This document shows, in pieces, positions 43,652 through 53,614 of a stretch of 64,000 nucleotides of DNA (positions within the stretch are counted from its first letter, which is position 1; every line of letters begins with the position of its first letter). This DNA is from Nephrocerus scutellatus. Lineage: Eukaryota > Arthropoda > Insecta > Diptera > Pipunculidae. The notes beneath the pieces are model-generated. The model was not told the origin of the DNA. It did not search any database and worked only from the letters and a program-made list of their open reading frames with translations. Location: assembly GCA_947095585.1 (NCBI GenBank), contig OX352761.1, positions 60,132,832 to 60,196,831 on the forward strand. The letters run 5' to 3'. Position numbers and translations under genes: made by a program.

Positions 43652-46600
43652 TTACTCCAAATGGGCGGCTCTCACTGTCAGGCAAGTAAATATTACTCCC
43701 CATCGCTTTTCTCGTCGTCTTCCAATAGCCACGTTAAAGGGGCCAAATAAGTCAACTCCCGTGTAGGTAAACGGACGCACGTATGGAGTGACGCGGTCAA
43801 TTGGCAGCTGACCCATGAAGGGTGGCACTGGTTTGGATTTCTCGATCTTGCACTTCATACATCTTTTTTGTACGGCTTTAAGAAGAGACTTGGCACGTGG
43901 AATCCAAAACTTTTGGCGAGCTTCGTTGAGAACTACGGCTGAATTTTGATGGTAGAGTTTCTCGTGAAAGTGGCACATAATAAGCTCGGAAACTATGTGC
44001 TTCTGCGGCAACAAAATTGGACGTCTTGTTTGCAGTGGCAAATAAAGGGCTTCGTCGATGCGACCTCGAACCCGTAAAAGATCGTCGGGGTCCAGGTACG
44101 GCATCAATGAATGTATTGGGCTATTTTTTAAAATAGGTTTTGATGACTTCAGGGCGGCAATTTCCTTTTGATATTCATCTTCTTGAACCATACGGCATAA
44201 ATGATTTTCTGCACTGATTATCTCGTCGACTGTCAGCAAACCATTCGTTATACGCAGCGTTGAAAGCTTTCCCAGGCAAAGGAATTTTCTGACCGCACGC
44301 CTTACGTATGCTATCGTTCGTATGAGCTTTAAATAAGAAGAGAAACGATTAAAAACGATAACTAAATTGTTACCTGTTTCACATTGGACGATTAGACAAG
44401 GCTTGACTTCTTCTTCTTCTGGTCCGTTTGACGGCAGTGGGATTATTGTGGCAGGCCAGTTATATTCAGGTAGTTGTAGAAATTCTGGGCCAGAAAGCCA
44501 GATGCTACTCGAATTAAGTTTCGGGGAACTTTTCGCGCGAGTGGCTACATCTGCGCTATTCTTATTTGTTGGCGTCCAACGCCATTGGGATGGTTCTGTT
44601 GACGTAAGAATTTCTCCAATGCGGTGACCCACAAATGCTTTATATTTTCGTTCAGCTGAATTGATCCAATATAAGAGGGTTCTTGAATCAGTCCAGAAAA
44701 TGACCTGGGATATTTTGATATCGTGATTGCGAACTATTACTTTGCTGAGACGGGTCCCTAGGACTGCAGCTTGCAATTCCAATCTGGGAATAGACATAAT
44801 ACGTTGAGGAGCTCCACGAGTTTTACCAAAAACGAAAACAACGTCGACTCCTATTGCGTGGCTGATTCGAAAGTAACCGGCAGCAGCAAAGGCAACTTGG
44901 CTGGCATCTACAAATATGTGCAATTGAATTTCCTCGGATTTGTTCATGTGCGGCGAATAACAACGCTGGATTTTGAATGTGTTGATATTTTGGAGGAATT
45001 CTTTCCACCATAACTTCCATTTGTTACTTATATCTGCAGGCAGTGGATCATCCCAAGCTATGTTGTTTTTCCAAGTGTCCCGGACCATTATTTTTAGAGA
45101 CAGGAGGAATTCAGCGAGCAATCCGTATGGATCAAAGATTGCCATCACGATCCCTAGGAGCTCTCGTTTTGTAGGCGGACGAATTCCTTCTAAGACATCT
45201 GGAGGTATGTGGTGGAACTTAGTTTTGAATTCGAAACTATCGACGACAGTGTCCCAATGCATACCCAGCACCTTTTCTGAAGTAGCTTGGCGTTCCATAT
45301 TCACGGTGGTGGCACCTCCTGTAGGGCTCTGGTTCATGTATGACTTTAGACGAGTTGAATTTGAAATGAACTGTCTTAAAACAAATCCGGCTTTCCTGTT
45401 GATCTTTACCACTTCGGTACAAATTCGTATGGCTTCTTCTACTTGACTAAAACTAGCCACATAATCGTCGACATAATGTTGATTAATTATGGCTGCTGCT
45501 GCTTCGGGGTATTGTTGTTGATGCTCCTGGGCATTGACATTCTTGATATATTCAGCACTGCATGGCGAACAAACGGCTCCAAAGATCATGGAAACCATGG
45601 CATAGTGATCAATTGGCTTATTTTTGTCTCCGTTCCTCCACAAGAACCGTTGGGCATGTTGGTCTTCTGGTTTAATGCGGATATGCGAAAACATTTCTTC
45701 TATGTCGGCGGCAATGCCAATTGCACCTTCTCGGAATTTGAAAAGAATGTTTATTAAGGACTTGGCTTGTTCGGGTCCTTTAAGTAGTACAGAGTTAAGG
45801 CTTTTTCCATCTACTGAGGCTGCAGCGTCGAAAACTATCCTCAATTTATTTGGTTTGTGCGGGCTTTGCACGGCAAAATGTGGCAAGTACCATATCGGTT
45901 GGTTGTTGTTCATCAGTTCTTCTTGGGAGAGTTTTCTGGCGTATCCTTTTTCGATGTATTTAGACATATTATTTTTATAATTGGCGGCAAGATCGTTGTC
46001 TTGGCTCATCTTCTTCTCGATTCCGAACAGGCGTTTTTCGGACATCTTGAAGCTGTCAGGCAGGATGAGTCGAGGGCTCTTCCATAGAAGACCAGTTTCG
46101 TATCTTTTACCAATACGATGTGTTGTATCTTTTAGAATTTGGCGGGCTCGTTTATCTTCTTCGGACTCAATTAGTGTGGGCGTGGTATTGATACCAAAAT
46201 TGTCGGCGGCGAAGTACTCAATCATCATGTTGTGCAATTCTGCATAGGGCTGTTGTTCTCGTATAAACAACACTAACGGCGTTGATGTTGAAGGGCTTTT
46301 GTTCGGTCCATATGCTATCCATCCCAGTTTGGTTTTGACGGCGATGGGACCTTTGTCACCAGACTGAACAGTAGTTGAAGACGCTCCAAGATGAGCGTTG
46401 TCTAGTCCGAGAAGGATAACTGGTTTGACCATTTTGAAGTTTTTCAGTGGCAGAAACTCCAAATGTTGAAACTGTGACTTGTCAAACGATTGAGACGGTA
46501 AATTAAGATTTCGGACTGTGCGACAATTTTTAATTGTAAAACTAGTTGTCTCACTTGCACCTCTTATTTCAAGGTTAACTGCTGATGATTGTTCTTTGGT

Positions 46601-46657
46601 TACCCTTTGTCCATACCACTGAAGAGTTAACGGCTTAGGCTGACCTCTAAGTCCCAG
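43652..46657 (-). pseudogene. BEL pol: RT, RNase H, integrase start
   Basis: 936 residues from the first Met (46462), with 65 further codons open upstream. RT: LRIVFDAAASVDGKSLN (near residue 208), GIAADIEEMFSHIRI (motif A, ~250) and INQHYVDDYVASF (YVDD at ~330). RNase H: LHIFVDASQVAFAAAGY (~515), SIPRLELQAAVLG (~560) and VIFWTDSRTLL (~590). Integrase: finger histidines and CMKC (~831-870), then TGVDLFGPF (~902, first catalytic aspartate). It ends in a TAA at 43652, just after AAHLE. All catalytic residues seen are intact, so a single stop separates it from a complete integrase. Confidence 0.93.
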
Positions 46658-48046
46658 TTAAAAGGCTATGTCTTCCTCTATAATGGATATGGCGGAACCT
46701 TCGTCAAACATGGCGAAAACTTCGATTTTCCCATTTGGTCCAAATAGTGTAACCGGTACGATTTTAAAAAGTATACCACCTAGCGACGATGTCGTACGGC
46801 AACTTAATAACGGCTGGACGTTGCTCCTAGACAATGTTGTTGAAGCAACTGGTATTCTGGTGGCTGATGATTCATCATGTAGGCTGCTATGATGATAGCG
46901 TCGGCATCCATTAACGCTACACAGTTTCTTGGAACGGCAATTTCCTGTGCTATGACCTTTGCGTAGACATGAAAAACATAAACGCATACTTTTGACTTTA
47001 TGCCAGCGATCTGGCGACTCATTAAATTCGTTGCAATTTGAAATGAAATGATTTCCACCACACTCGTAGCACTTAATAGTTTGTTGAACTTCTGACTGGG
47101 CTCGCGTATTTTCATTTATGTGCATTATGCGTCGTGGCTGAAGTGGCTGTTTTGATGTGCCACTACCTTTAAACGAAGTTGACGGCATAAGGCATACGAT
47201 TCTTGCTAATTCGCATAACCACTTTGAAAAGTCGGCAATGTTGGCATACGGCTTAGCGGTTGCCGAATGTTTTGCCCACTCGTACTGTTTGTCCAGAGGG
47301 AGTTTCGTAACCAGCTCATCCAAAATTGAAGAATTTGTGAGATTATGTTCACTGTTGGCCGATCTTAGGAACGCAACAACATTGCGTACTTGCGTTGAGA
47401 ACGAAACGAGTTGATCCACTCGACTCTCTGCTATAGCTGGAAATTTTTGAATTTTACTGAGCTGGTGTCGGACAAGTAAATCCGCTCTTCCAAAACGGAA
47501 ATTTAATTCGTCGATTGCGTCAGAAACATCTTGCGTATGAATTAACATTGAAGCGACAGCTTCCCTTGCCGGTCCTACTAAACATTTCTGCAATCGCATT
47601 AAGTTTTGACGATTTGTATATTTGAAATCATTGGTGGTGTCATTATAATTGGCAAGAAATAAGGGCCATTCTTCCACATTTCCCGAAAATACTGGTAGAT
47701 CGTGCAACTTTATTGTTGTTGTTGCATCATTGGCGGCGGTGACTCCAGTTTGACTGTTAGACAGCAATGGTGAAACGTTTTGAGGAAACTGGACAACTGC
47801 TTCATTGGCGGCAGTGGCAACGGTGGTGTGCATTTGCAGTTTTTCGTTTAATTTTTCAATATCCTTTTGGCTGTCCGCCGTACTGTTTCGAAGTTCTTGT
47901 ACGGATGTGCGAAGCTCGTTCAGGCTGTTCAAAATTGTTGTGATGGTTCCTTGGTCCATTGCTTCTTCCTCTATTGGTGATTCACTTTCTTCTGAAGAAT
48001 CTTCTTGAGCCACCGCGCTTCTTAGCATGTACCTTCCTTCTTGCAT
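46658..48046 (-). CDS. BEL gag-protease polyprotein (ends at in-frame TAA)
   Basis: 462 residues from the ATG at 48044-48046. An acidic N-terminus and a coiled-coil-like stretch (~35-72) precede a DUF1759-type gag domain (~115-270: LPVFSGNVEEWPLFLANY, LVGPAREAV). Three zinc-binding motifs follow (CYECGGNHFISNC ~326, CFSCLRKGHSTGNC ~357, and a C...C...H...H type ~376), then the protease active site as MFDEGSAISII (~447). The DEGS form is common in BEL elements. The TAA comes soon after, while the frame continues open beyond it. Gag builds the particle; protease would cut the polyprotein. Confidence 0.9.
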   Translation of the reverse strand: MQEGRYMLRSAVAQEDSSEESESPIEEEAMDQGTITTILNSLNELRTSVQELRNSTADSQKDIEKLNEKLQMHTTVATAANEAVVQFPQNVSPLLSNSQTGVTAANDATTTIKLHDLPVFSGNVEEWPLFLANYNDTTNDFKYTNRQNLMRLQKCLVGPAREAVASMLIHTQDVSDAIDELNFRFGRADLLVRHQLSKIQKFPAIAESRVDQLVSFSTQVRNVVAFLRSANSEHNLTNSSILDELVTKLPLDKQYEWAKHSATAKPYANIADFSKWLCELARIVCLMPSTSFKGSGTSKQPLQPRRIMHINENTRAQSEVQQTIKCYECGGNHFISNCNEFNESPDRWHKVKSMRLCFSCLRKGHSTGNCRSKKLCSVNGCRRYHHSSLHDESSATRIPVASTTLSRSNVQPLLSCRTTSSLGGILFKIVPVTLFGPNGKIEVFAMFDEGSAISIIEEDIAF

Positions 48047-48930
48047 TAAATGGTCTCGCGTATGCTTTATAACTTAAACGTTTCGATTAGCATACAAGTT
48101 TAATACAAGTAGCTTCAGCGTAGCAACTGATATCGAACAAGCGTTTTTCAAAAACAAGACAAATTTATAGATCGAACGTTTCGATTGGCTCACGAGTTTA
48201 AAAGACGTATTTTGATTGGCTCGTAGCTTCAGCGTGGCGGCTGATATCGAACAAGCGTTCTTCAAAAACAAGACAAACTTATAGATCGAACGTTTCGATT
48301 GGCTCACGAGTTTAAAAGACGTATTTTGATTGGCTCGTAGCTTCAGCGTGGCGACTGATATCGAACAAGCGTTCTTTAAATCACATTAAATTTATTATGT
48401 AATAACTTTCCATAACCTTGAATTTATATTTGCTTGGCAATATTATTTATGGCAAGCATTTCGAACATATATAGCAATTAACACCGATTTCCCAAAGTCA
48501 CTGGCTGCGACAGTAAATGAATACTTGCTAGCTGAGAAAATGGCGGCTGGGTGCTCCGCTAGACGAGACTTCCAAGTGTTATTCACTGGCTGTGAAAACG
48601 TCGGAACTTGATATGTAAAGCACGATTTTATATTTTAAATGCAATTGTTCGAATTTTGTACAGATTTAACCAGCAAAATAATAACCAAGAACCGATTGAA
48701 AATGGCGACAAAACTAATCGTATTAACACTTTGAAATTACTAAAACGCACTTGGAGACGAACAAATCAGAACACATCGGCAATTCTGCCAAACTAATGTA
48801 GGGTGCGACGGCGGCGGCAGAGCTTAAATAAAAAGACACCACTGTAATGTTTAATATTAAAGAAATGTTTATTGTATTGAATATAATTAAATAGTTGGAG
48901 TTTAGTAATAAGTGTTAAAATGGCGGCTTG
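48047..48930 (-). other. BEL leader with 114-bp repeats
   Basis: An 880-base untranslated leader between 5' LTR and gag. GAACGTTTCGATTGGCTCAC begins units at about 48172 and 48286, with a shorter diverged unit at 48077, so two and a half units of a 98-114-bp tandem repeat fill 48077-48385. Only short frames are open. The bases next to the LTR (minus CAAGCCGCCATTTTAACA) do not match a TGG-type primer site. Confidence 0.75.
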
Positions 48931-49129
48931 TGTTTTATCGCGTGTTTCGGTTTGGTATTACGGCTTGTGGTTGCTTGTGTCGCGGCTTGTTGGCAGAAGT
49001 ATTTCTGCGATGTGTTCTGAACTGCACGACGTCTACTTTTCAACTCAATTCAACTTTCGTATTGCTGCGCTATACTGCTTGTCAGCATCAAGTACGATGT
49101 CGGTCACTATCAGTCGTCTCTCTCTAACA
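48931..49129 (-). repeat. 5' LTR of BEL element
   Basis: Identical partner of 42658-42856. On the minus strand it precedes the long leader and gag. Confidence 0.95.
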
Positions 49130-49190
49130 ATATGCGACAATTACTACGAGACCTGATTTGTGCGCATCAACAAATTATTTTAGCCGATTT
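49130..49190. other. Continuation of BEL host sequence
   Basis: ATATGCGACAATTACTAC follows the LTR and can be lined up with the repeat interrupted at 42657. It joins the copia fragment at about 49190-49210. Confidence 0.4.
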
Positions 49191-49199
49191 CAAAGTTGT

Positions 49200-49757
49200 T
49201 TAAAAAAAGGAACACTTTATTCATGCAAAGAGAGTTCTTCGATACATTGAATCAACATTAAATTTAAAAATGGTTTATGAGAAGCATGGGAATGCTGAAC
49301 CATTGGTTGGATATACTGACTCGGACTGGGCAGGTGACAAAAATGATCGAAAGTCAATATCCGGTTATGTGTTCAAAGTATTTGGTAATACAGTGTGCTG
49401 GACATCACGTAAACAAGCAACACTATGCTTGTCATCAACCGAGGCAGAATACATATCATTGGGTCAAGGTATTTGCGAAGCAAAATGGCTTCGATCGCTG
49501 TTGAGCGAAATTGGTGTTGAATGTCTACGATTATTCACGTAGATAATCAATCGTGCATTCGAGTTGCTCAGGAATCCAGAGACCACAAGCGAATGAAACA
49601 TATCGACGTAAAATTTAATTTCATCCGTGAAGCGGTTCAAAATAAGGAAGTAATACTGGAATACATCCCAACTGGTGACCAGACAGCAGATATAATAACG
49701 AAGGGTCTTGGCAAAAATCTCTTCACAAAACATCGTATTGATTTAAATTTGATTTAA
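49200..49757 (+). pseudogene. Copia RNase H / C-terminal pol fragment
   Basis: Frame 1 (49200-49542) reads VLRYIESTLNL, GYTDSDWAGDKNDRKSISGY, VCWTSRKQATLCLSSTEAEY and GICEAKWLRSLLSE: the Ty1/copia RNase H with its TDSDWAG and STEAEY signatures. A frameshift near 49520-49540 moves to frame 2 (49521-49757), which continues IHVDNQSCI, RMKHIDVKFNFIRE, YIPTGDQTADIITKGL and the normal end. Gag, protease, integrase and RT are absent, so only the last part of pol survives. Confidence 0.9.
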
Positions 49758-49804
49758 ATGTTAATAACAATATTTTATGTACTCATTGAATTAAAAGGCG
49801 GTAT

Positions 49805-50035
49805 TGAAATATGTAATTCATTTCGTTAAATTAGTAGGCGATATGTTAATAATTCATGACATATTCTGATACGACGCTATATTCATTTTATATTCTTATT
49901 AACTTCACTTCTTGTTAGAACGTGTTGCTATGCACACGTAGTTTTGATTATTCATATATTTATTTCATCATAATAAATATTTCTTTTAATATAACACGTC
50001 TACGTTTCATTTTGTTTCTATAACTAAAGTTAACA
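49805..50035 (+). repeat. Probable copia 3' LTR
   Basis: A purine-rich AAAAGGCGG just after pol is followed by TGAAATATG, and a TTAACA end is at 50035, giving a 231-bp TG...CA unit with an AATAAATATT signal near 49973. The other LTR is absent. The Ulp1 frame resumes directly at 50036, so copia seems to have inserted into that element. Confidence 0.6.
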
Positions 50036-50689
50036 GATAGGAGCCGCCTACACATTTTCAGCACGTTCTTCTGTTCCCGACTGAACAGTGTAGGGGGAAG
50101 CGAGACCGAACGACATAACAGAGTGCGCCGATGGACAAGGAAGATGAATATCTTCGAGAAACCACATGTGATCGTGCCGGTGAACGAAAACAAACACTGG
50201 TACCTGATAATAATTTGCAACCCAGGAGATGCGAAACGGGAAAACTTTGGCTGGCCGGCTATCCTCGTTTTCGACTCGTTGGCTAGCAGCCTGCGCAACC
50301 ACGCGGTCGAGATTGTTCGTGGCTACCTCAGGCGAGAGTTCGTGGCAAAATTCCCAGAAGCAGCACCAGTCGAGTTCGGAGAAAGAACGTTACCTGCATT
50401 CCACGTCAGGACCCCGCAACAACCAAAATTCACAGATTGTGGGGTGTACCTTCTGCAGTTCGTGGAATACTTCTTGGAAGACCCTATGCGGGAGTACTCG
50501 GATGACCGAAGTGACTGGTTCGATCACAAGGTAATAGGTAAAAAGAGAGAGGAGATAAGGGCACTCATTCGATTCCTGTCGACAAACGACAACAACCAGA
50601 ACATCAACCCATCTGGCAACAACCTCAGCAACAATCACGGACAAAGCATAGACCCATCTGGCAACAACCTCAGCAACAATCACGCATAA
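50036..50689 (+). CDS. Ulp1/SENP-type cysteine protease (C48) domain, retrotransposon-borne
   Basis: 217 codons, open at the 5' side and closed by a TAA at 50687. The fold follows the SENP6/7 branch of Ulp1: HIFSTFF (residues 6-12), RRWTRKMNIFEK (31-42), VPVNENKHWYLIIICNP with catalytic His54, PAILVFDSL with Asp80, and PQQPKFTDCGVYLLQF with Gln128/129 and Cys135. Spacing from the glutamines to the cysteine equals that of SENP enzymes, so all catalytic residues are intact. Such enzymes cut SUMO or other ubiquitin-like tags. The C-terminus passes into 15-residue PSGNNLSNNHGQSID repeats. No ATG lies at the domain start; the N-terminus was presumably upstream of the copia insertion. The TAA falls in repeat unit 2, after the domain, so the domain itself is not broken. 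Confidence 0.88.
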   Translation, partial: DRSRLHIFSTFFCSRLNSVGGSETERHNRVRRWTRKMNIFEKPHVIVPVNENKHWYLIIICNPGDAKRENFGWPAILVFDSLASSLRNHAVEIVRGYLRREFVAKFPEAAPVEFGERTLPAFHVRTPQQPKFTDCGVYLLQFVEYFLEDPMREYSDDRSDWFDHKVIGKKREEIRALIRFLSTNDNNQNINPSGNNLSNNHGQSIDPSGNNLSNNHA

Positions 50690-50876
50690 AGTATCGACCC
50701 ATCTGGCAACAACCTCAGCAACAATCACGGACAAAGCATCGACCCATCTGGCAAAAACCTCAGCAACAATCACGGACAAAGTATCAACCCATCTGGCAAC
50801 AACGTAGCAACAATTACGGACAAAGTATCAACCCATCTGGCAACAACCTCAGCAGCAGACATGGACAAGGCAACAA
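50608..50876 (+). repeat. 45-bp coding tandem repeat, six units
   Basis: CCCATCTGGCAACAAC or close variants start at 50608, 50653, 50698, 50743, 50788 and 50832. The period of 45 keeps the frame and yields 15 residues per unit until a one-base loss near 50803-50832. Unit 2 carries the stop (CATAAAG where other units have GACAAAG). Confidence 0.93.
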
Positions 50877-51140
50877 CACGCATGATGGCAACCCCAGCGA
50901 CAAACATGACCTCATCCACACTAAGGATGGCGATCAAGGCGACGGAGGGTGCAGGACACACCCGCGCAGAGAAGCGAGAACACCGGAGGAGGAACTCGAG
51001 GACATAGTGGAGCAGGCACGCAGAGATCATGTCCTAGGCAAGTCAATGTCGTTCCAGCGATCCAGCGATCCATCGGTGGGAAAAGGGTGAAAATCCAGCT
51101 CAGTCGCCAAGGAGAAGCGAGGTCACAGTCACCGGTAGTA
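50690..51140 (+). pseudogene. Trailing part of the Ulp1-element ORF
   Basis: After the TAA the 15-residue repeats continue, then shift frame, and a charged segment follows (REARTPEEELEDIVEQARRD, then FQRSSDPSVGK) with stops just before the polypurine tract. It looks like the original C-terminal part of the same protein, now detached. No domain is recognised. Confidence 0.55.
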
Positions 51141-51149
51141 AGGGGGGAG
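51141..51149 (+). promoter_or_regulatory. Polypurine tract of Ulp1-bearing element
   Basis: AGGGGGGAG lies directly before the LTR start TGTAAGG, as required for plus-strand priming. It fixes the strand of the element as plus, the same as the Ulp1 gene. Confidence 0.8.
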
Positions 51150-52171
51150 TGTAAGGAAGACACTTTTAACAACAAATTTTCGTCTTACACCCACTGTGCA
51201 CGGACGAAGATTAAATGATACAAATAAGCCCAGCGTAGCAACACAACACGTGCGTGCAAACAAGTACAGCAGGGCACGCAGCACGAAGAAAACTCAACAA
51301 GCGCTAACCGAATACATGCATGCAAACGAGTACAGCAGGGCAACACATGCATGCATGCAAGTAAGCCAAGCATAGCAACACAGCCAGCGCAGTATTTACG
51401 AAGTAACGGAGGTGAGGAAAGGCCAAATGGAAAAAACTCAAGCGATCTGTTACAAGAGAAAACCACCAACAACACGAGAGAGATGAGAGAGCTACAAAGC
51501 TGCAAGCCTACAAAGATGCAAAGTCAACCAAGAGGCAAAGATTATAAAAGGAGGAACACATGAAGAATTGTTATCTTAGCTGCAACACCAGTGAGACTGT
51601 TCACATCGACAGTGGGACACCAGAAACGGTAAGTGAACAGAGGAAAAATAAAAACGCCTCGAGGAGATATCAGCAGCATAGGCAACTACCAGATATTAGC
51701 ACAAAAGTATTTACCGCAAAGACGGAGGAATTTTAAAGGCGATTCGATATCTTTTTCTTTTATGGCCCAGTTCCCATTTAGTGGGAAGCGAGTGGTGAAA
51801 GACCCGCTCCTTCCGACTAAATCCCGTAGGGACCAATTCCCCTTAAAGGTGCCTGAAGTGTGAACCAAAGTTTCTTGCCCGTACCACGTCGTTACGAGAC
51901 CCGAGTCAGCGGCCAAGGAACCAGGCGTGACGGCAGAACAACAAAGAGAAACCCCAAAGCGAAACCAGGCGTGGCGGCAGAACAACAAAGAGAAACGCCA
52001 AAGCGAACCAGGCGAAACAAAATAAATTAAGTCAAAGAAAAATCAATAAATAATTATAATATAAATATTCAACAGAATTTCATGGAGTCAATAAAGAAAT
52101 AATTTTTGTAACGAAAACAACCGCTTATTAGTTGACGCCAGTGAGCGTACCCCGGCATTTACCTCGTTACA
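51150..52171 (+). repeat. 3' LTR (1.02 kb) of Ulp1-bearing element
   Basis: TGTAAGGAAG...CTCGTTACA. It contains a TATA box (51543), ATGCATGCA-type short repeats (51310-51360), a duplicated AACCAGGCG.GGCGGCAGAACA segment (51920-52010) and several AATAAA signals (52020-52110). No open frame of note. The right end abuts an N1 fragment. Confidence 0.7.
51543..51550 (+). promoter_or_regulatory. TATA box of Ulp1-element LTR
   Basis: TATAAAAG followed by GAGGAACACA, very like the TATAAAAGGAGCACGC context in the Osvaldo-like LTR. Confidence 0.55.
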
Positions 52172-52520
52172 GCTTCTTCTACCAGCGGTGCTCAAGAGAA
52201 ATAGCCAGATGCATGCCACCCCTCCTTGAATTCAACCGCAATACTCCTGGCGCTCTAAATGCTCATCAGTTTACCCTCAAGCCAATCTTCGGACGTACAG
52301 TTAAATTCAGGGATTCGTTCTTCAGCCGTACAACATGTATGTGGAATGATCTGCCAAGCTCTGTCTTGTCACATCACTATAAACACAAGCTCATAGACTT
52401 CTCCTCTTTTCTCCTCCTCTTCCTTAACGCCCACGCTGTGCCAAGCATATAGCCGAGCATTATAAGGGTGCGAACCCCTTGAACCGTGCGCGAATTATAA
52501 AATAATAAAAAAAATAAAAT
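52172..52520 (+). mobile_element. N1 non-LTR 3' end, 5' truncated
   Basis: The frame FNRNTPGALNAHQFTLKPIF and FFSRTTCMWNDLPSSVL is the N1 ORF2 C-terminus, ending at a TAG near 52450. The 3' UTR GGGTGCGAACCCCTTGAA and an A-rich tail (52495-52520) follow. It is 5' truncated at the Ulp1-element LTR end. Confidence 0.85.
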
Positions 52521-53422
52521 TACCTTATTGAATTAAAATGTCGCACACATGTGGAGCATTAATTACGTTATAGTACTTTGGTTCCATTGAGCTGTTCTGA
52601 TTATGGATTCTAACGATACAAGCTGTTGTTTGGATTCACCTGTTTCTTTGATGCAAATCTTGCAACTCGATTTTCATCAACTTCTCGTTGTCCAATTGAG
52701 TTTAATTCTTGCATAAACATGTTGTCCCGGTGACAATGCAATGTTTTGGTGCAAATGAGCTGTTCTGATGATGGACTTGTGCTGTAGAAGCCCCAAAGGT
52801 TGGTCTGTCAAATCTTGCAAGTCTATATTGATACACTTACCGTCATTCCATTCAATGTTAAGTCCTGATCCCAATACAGTTATGGTTCAACTGAGCTGGT
52901 CATATGATGGACTCGGAAGGAACAAGCATTATTTTATTTCATACGTTTGTTATATACAAGTTTTGCAACTCGATTTTCATCAACTTCCCGTTGTCTTATT
53001 AAGTTTAATTTTTGCATAAACATGTAATCCTTGTGACAATGCAATGAGCTGTTTCCATAATGGGCTTGGAATGTAGATGATTCAGAAGTTAAGTATTACT
53101 ATCTTAAATCTTGCAAGCCTATTTTGACATAGTTGTCGTTATCCATTCGAATCGAAATTACCACAGGTTAATTTTGATAAAATTGACTGCATGTTAGAAT
53201 AGAAGTGATGGTAGTCATGTCACTCAGCCTAAATCTGTACAAGTTTCAGTATAAACTCGTTTGATGGCCTTTATATTGACTCATCTTCCTTTTCTTTTAG
53301 AACTATAAGTGCTTATGACCTTTCCCCTTTTCCCTTCGTTCCAATGCAATAGGTCAGGATAAAATTTCTCTCATATTTTTAAGGATTATTTTCCCTCGCT
53401 ATATCCTTACTGTTCTTCCCTC
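52521..53422. repeat. Degenerate ~150-bp tandem repeat and non-coding sequence
   Basis: GAGCTG(T/G)TC...ATGATGGACT-like blocks recur near 52590, 52757, 52894 and 53046, each near GCAACTCGATTTTCATCAAC or TTGCAAG(T/C)CTAT segments. Units have diverged strongly. From 53140 to 53422 nothing is recognised. Confidence 0.5.
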
Positions 53423-53614
53423 TTGCCACTTTTCAAAGGTGTCTTTAAAGATCAACACGTAGCCCCCTTCTATTTCTCTTCTCTTTCCAGCATCTCCAAC
53501 TTCGTTTTCCAAATTAACCAAGACATGCAGCTGATCTCTAGCTGGGCTTCTTCTAATCAGCTTGTCGTTAACCCTGCTAAAACTCAAGCTAATATTGACG
53601 AAACTCTCTCCTGA
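53423..53614 (+). pseudogene. Jockey-like RT scrap
   Basis: One segment reads QINQDMQLISSWASSNQLVV, then NPAKTQ. This is the motif following the RT active site in jockey-type elements (INxDL..I..WA..N.L.lNp.KT). The rest of the domain is missing and the frame ends soon after. Confidence 0.65.

Larger units (their letters stand above)
42658..49129 (-). mobile_element. BEL/Pao LTR retrotransposon, nearly intact (6.47 kb)
   Basis: Identical 199-bp LTRs (TG...CA) at both ends, a polypurine tract beside the 3' LTR, and one continuous minus-strand reading frame from 48046 to 42851, interrupted by only two in-frame TAA codons (46658 and 43652). The product has the BEL order gag, protease, RT, RNase H, integrase. 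Flanks AGATG and ATATG are compatible with a 5-bp target duplication with one change. I found no canonical tRNA primer site after the 5' LTR. Confidence 0.93.
50036..52171 (+). mobile_element. 3' part of an LTR retrotransposon carrying a Ulp1-type protease gene
   Basis: In order: Ulp1-like ORF with repetitive tail (50036-50876), further coding trace to about 51120, polypurine tract (51141-51149) and a 1022-bp LTR (51150-52171). The LTR edges TGTAAGG...CTCGTTACA and a TACCCCGGC motif near its end resemble the Osvaldo-like LTR at 14343-15989. gag and pol are not in the window because the copia fragment lies upstream. The Ulp1 gene holds the position of env. Confidence 0.75.

Noticed and set aside
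48074..48307. 77-residue frame with SKRSIYKFVLFLKNACSIS repeats
   Set aside because: It is the translation of the BEL leader tandem repeat; upstream of gag and with no domain.
50390..50779. 129-residue minus-strand frame with VAEVVARWVD repeats
   Set aside because: It is the antisense reading of the 45-bp coding repeat and the Ulp1 domain; the plus-strand frame explains the sequence.
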